In this document: piece by piece, positions 14,032-14,769 of the stretch
Numbering within the stretch: the first letter of the stretch is position 1
Layout: each line of letters begins with the position of its first letter
Assembly (NCBI GenBank): GCA_037447655.1
Contig: JBBHKE010001577.1
Location: 485,545-500,313 of the forward strand
DNA: 14,769 nucleotides
Reading direction: 5' to 3'
From: Zygnema cylindricum
Taxonomy: Eukaryota > Streptophyta > Zygnematophyceae > Zygnematales > Zygnemataceae
Notes under the pieces: model-generated
What the model was told of the DNA's origin: nothing
Seen by the model: the letters and a program-made list of their open reading frames with translations, nothing else
The model's database searches: none
Program-made: the position numbers and the translations under genes

Positions 14032-14769
14032 TGAAACTCTAAGACTTCCATAAGTCCTCAGAATGGACAGCTTCCAAAAAGCCTCTAGGATAACCCTAAA
14101 CCCTTTTGTGTTTCAGCAAGAATAACTGCCACCCTAGTAAATAAAAACTTTGACCACCTTCACCCCTGTGAAGGCAAGACTCCCTTGAGTCGATTGCAAA
14201 AAGAATCTCTGGATTTGCTCTATTGATTAGTAAGTTATGGAGGTTCAAATTTGACCTTTTGTACTTAGCTCTTTGGGAGAGAGGGTCCTATCTACCAATT
14301 TTTCATAAGTCGTATCTCTCTCACAAACTCTATCTAATAATGTACGGAACCAATCATATTACACTACCGTACACAAAAGTACAGCCGCCGGTGTACTTTA
14401 TGTACGGAAATAGTACGACATGGCCCAAAAGTAGACACATGTCATATCCGGGTTTGGTCCCGTAATCCTCGGGGATGCCGCGATCCAATGTTATTTTGCC
14501 ACGTGTCATCCCATGTGGCGATGACCACAAACCGCCGAGATTCTCTTCCGCGATCTCGGCTTTCTTCTTGGCCGTCCGATTGAATGCAGATTTCAATTGT
14601 AGCCGTCATAAATACGTATTTGTTTCGTTAAAGAAATAAATGCGCGGTACTAGTTTCTTATAAATACCGTAATCCGTACTTTTACATAACGGGATCTATG
14701 TATCCCGTAAACAGTTGCAGTTAAATGAATTATCCTACTTAATAATATTTAAATAAATATCAAACTCTA
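14032..14769 (-). mobile_element. D: family II LTR inserted in the E4 3' LTR, runs off right edge
   Basis: The plus strand begins TGAAACTCTAAG, as LTR B does at 9008, and aligns with B throughout (to about 9753 in B), including the G-box at 14500-14505 and the GTACGGAAC arm near 14341. Orientation is therefore minus, with its 3' end at 14032. It is either a solo LTR or the 3' LTR of a complete minus-strand element lying to the right. Preceding bases ACTCT (14027-14031) are the predicted target duplication. ORFs at 14223-14465 and 14354-14596 are chance openings. Confidence 0.9.

Larger units (their letters stand above)
8468..14769 (+). mobile_element. E4: near full-length Ty1/copia element with B and D nested in its LTRs, runs off right edge
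   Basis: Plus-strand order: 5' LTR (8468-9007 and 10055 to about 10475, split by solo LTR B), gag zinc knuckle, protease, GAG-pre-integrase, integrase, RT, RNase H, PPT and 3' LTR start (13936-14031). LTR D then interrupts the 3' LTR and continues past the window. E4 is inserted in E3 RT. The five bases before it, GACCT (8463-8467), are the predicted target duplication. Coding is broken by a 5' deletion that removes the LTR end, PBS and gag N-terminus, and by many stops and shifts. Confidence 0.88.

Noticed and set aside
13936-14769. Reading 9008-9745 and 14032-14769 as the two direct LTRs of a single 5-kb element
   Set aside because: Both repeats are minus-oriented (LTR start at the high coordinate), whereas the coding region between them is plus-oriented. 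E4's own LTR pieces lie outside them on either side.

Overview
The window looks like repeat-rich plant nuclear DNA. Everything recognisable derives from Ty1/copia LTR retrotransposons: CCHC zinc knuckles, copia-type protease and GAG-pre-integrase, integrase, YVDD reverse transcriptase and RNase H, with LTRs of about 0.9-1.15 kb. Copia elements with 1 kb LTRs, nested this deeply and riddled with stops and frameshifts, are typical of plant intergenic DNA. I do not name a species. I see no host gene, no rRNA or CRISPR array, and no intact ORF.

Layout. Two LTR families occur. Family I (LTR start like TGTTGTTTTTGGAAAG) comprises E1 (minus, 1-2307, running off the left edge: protease, gag, PBS, 5' LTR), E2 (plus, 2308-4500: C-terminal RT, RNase H, PPT, 3' LTR) and a solo LTR 'F' (6253-7404). 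Family II (LTR start like TGTAGAA, end like TTTCA) comprises E3 (minus, 4724-8467, continuing beyond the right edge), E4 (plus, 8468 to beyond 14769), a solo LTR 'B' (9008-10054) and an LTR 'D' (14032 to the right edge). A short spacer at 4501-4723 holds a degraded tRNA-like segment.

Nesting. E1 sits inside the RT gene of E2. F sits inside the connection/RNase H region of E3. E4 sits inside the RT gene of E3, so E3's integrase, gag and 5' LTR should lie to the right of this window. B is inserted into E4's 5' LTR with a perfect 5-bp target duplication (AAGTG). D is inserted into E4's 3' LTR. Insertion borders were read by aligning the interrupted element with its relatives by eye. For B and F both borders and the target duplication are visible. 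For the others only one side lies in the window.

State and regulation. All coding regions are pseudogenes: protease DSG to NSG in E4, a lost HHCC cysteine, a stop in the RNase H EAEY motif of E3, and a 5' deletion in E4 that fuses the LTR to the gag zinc knuckle. The LTRs still carry plausible regulatory DNA: a G-box CACGTG present in four family II copies, a TGACGTCA site and a 28-nt hairpin in F, and U3 tandem repeats in E1 and E2. LTR B in opposite orientation inside a sister LTR also creates a large imperfect inverted repeat. All alignments were done by eye without tools, so divergence and edge calls are approximate.
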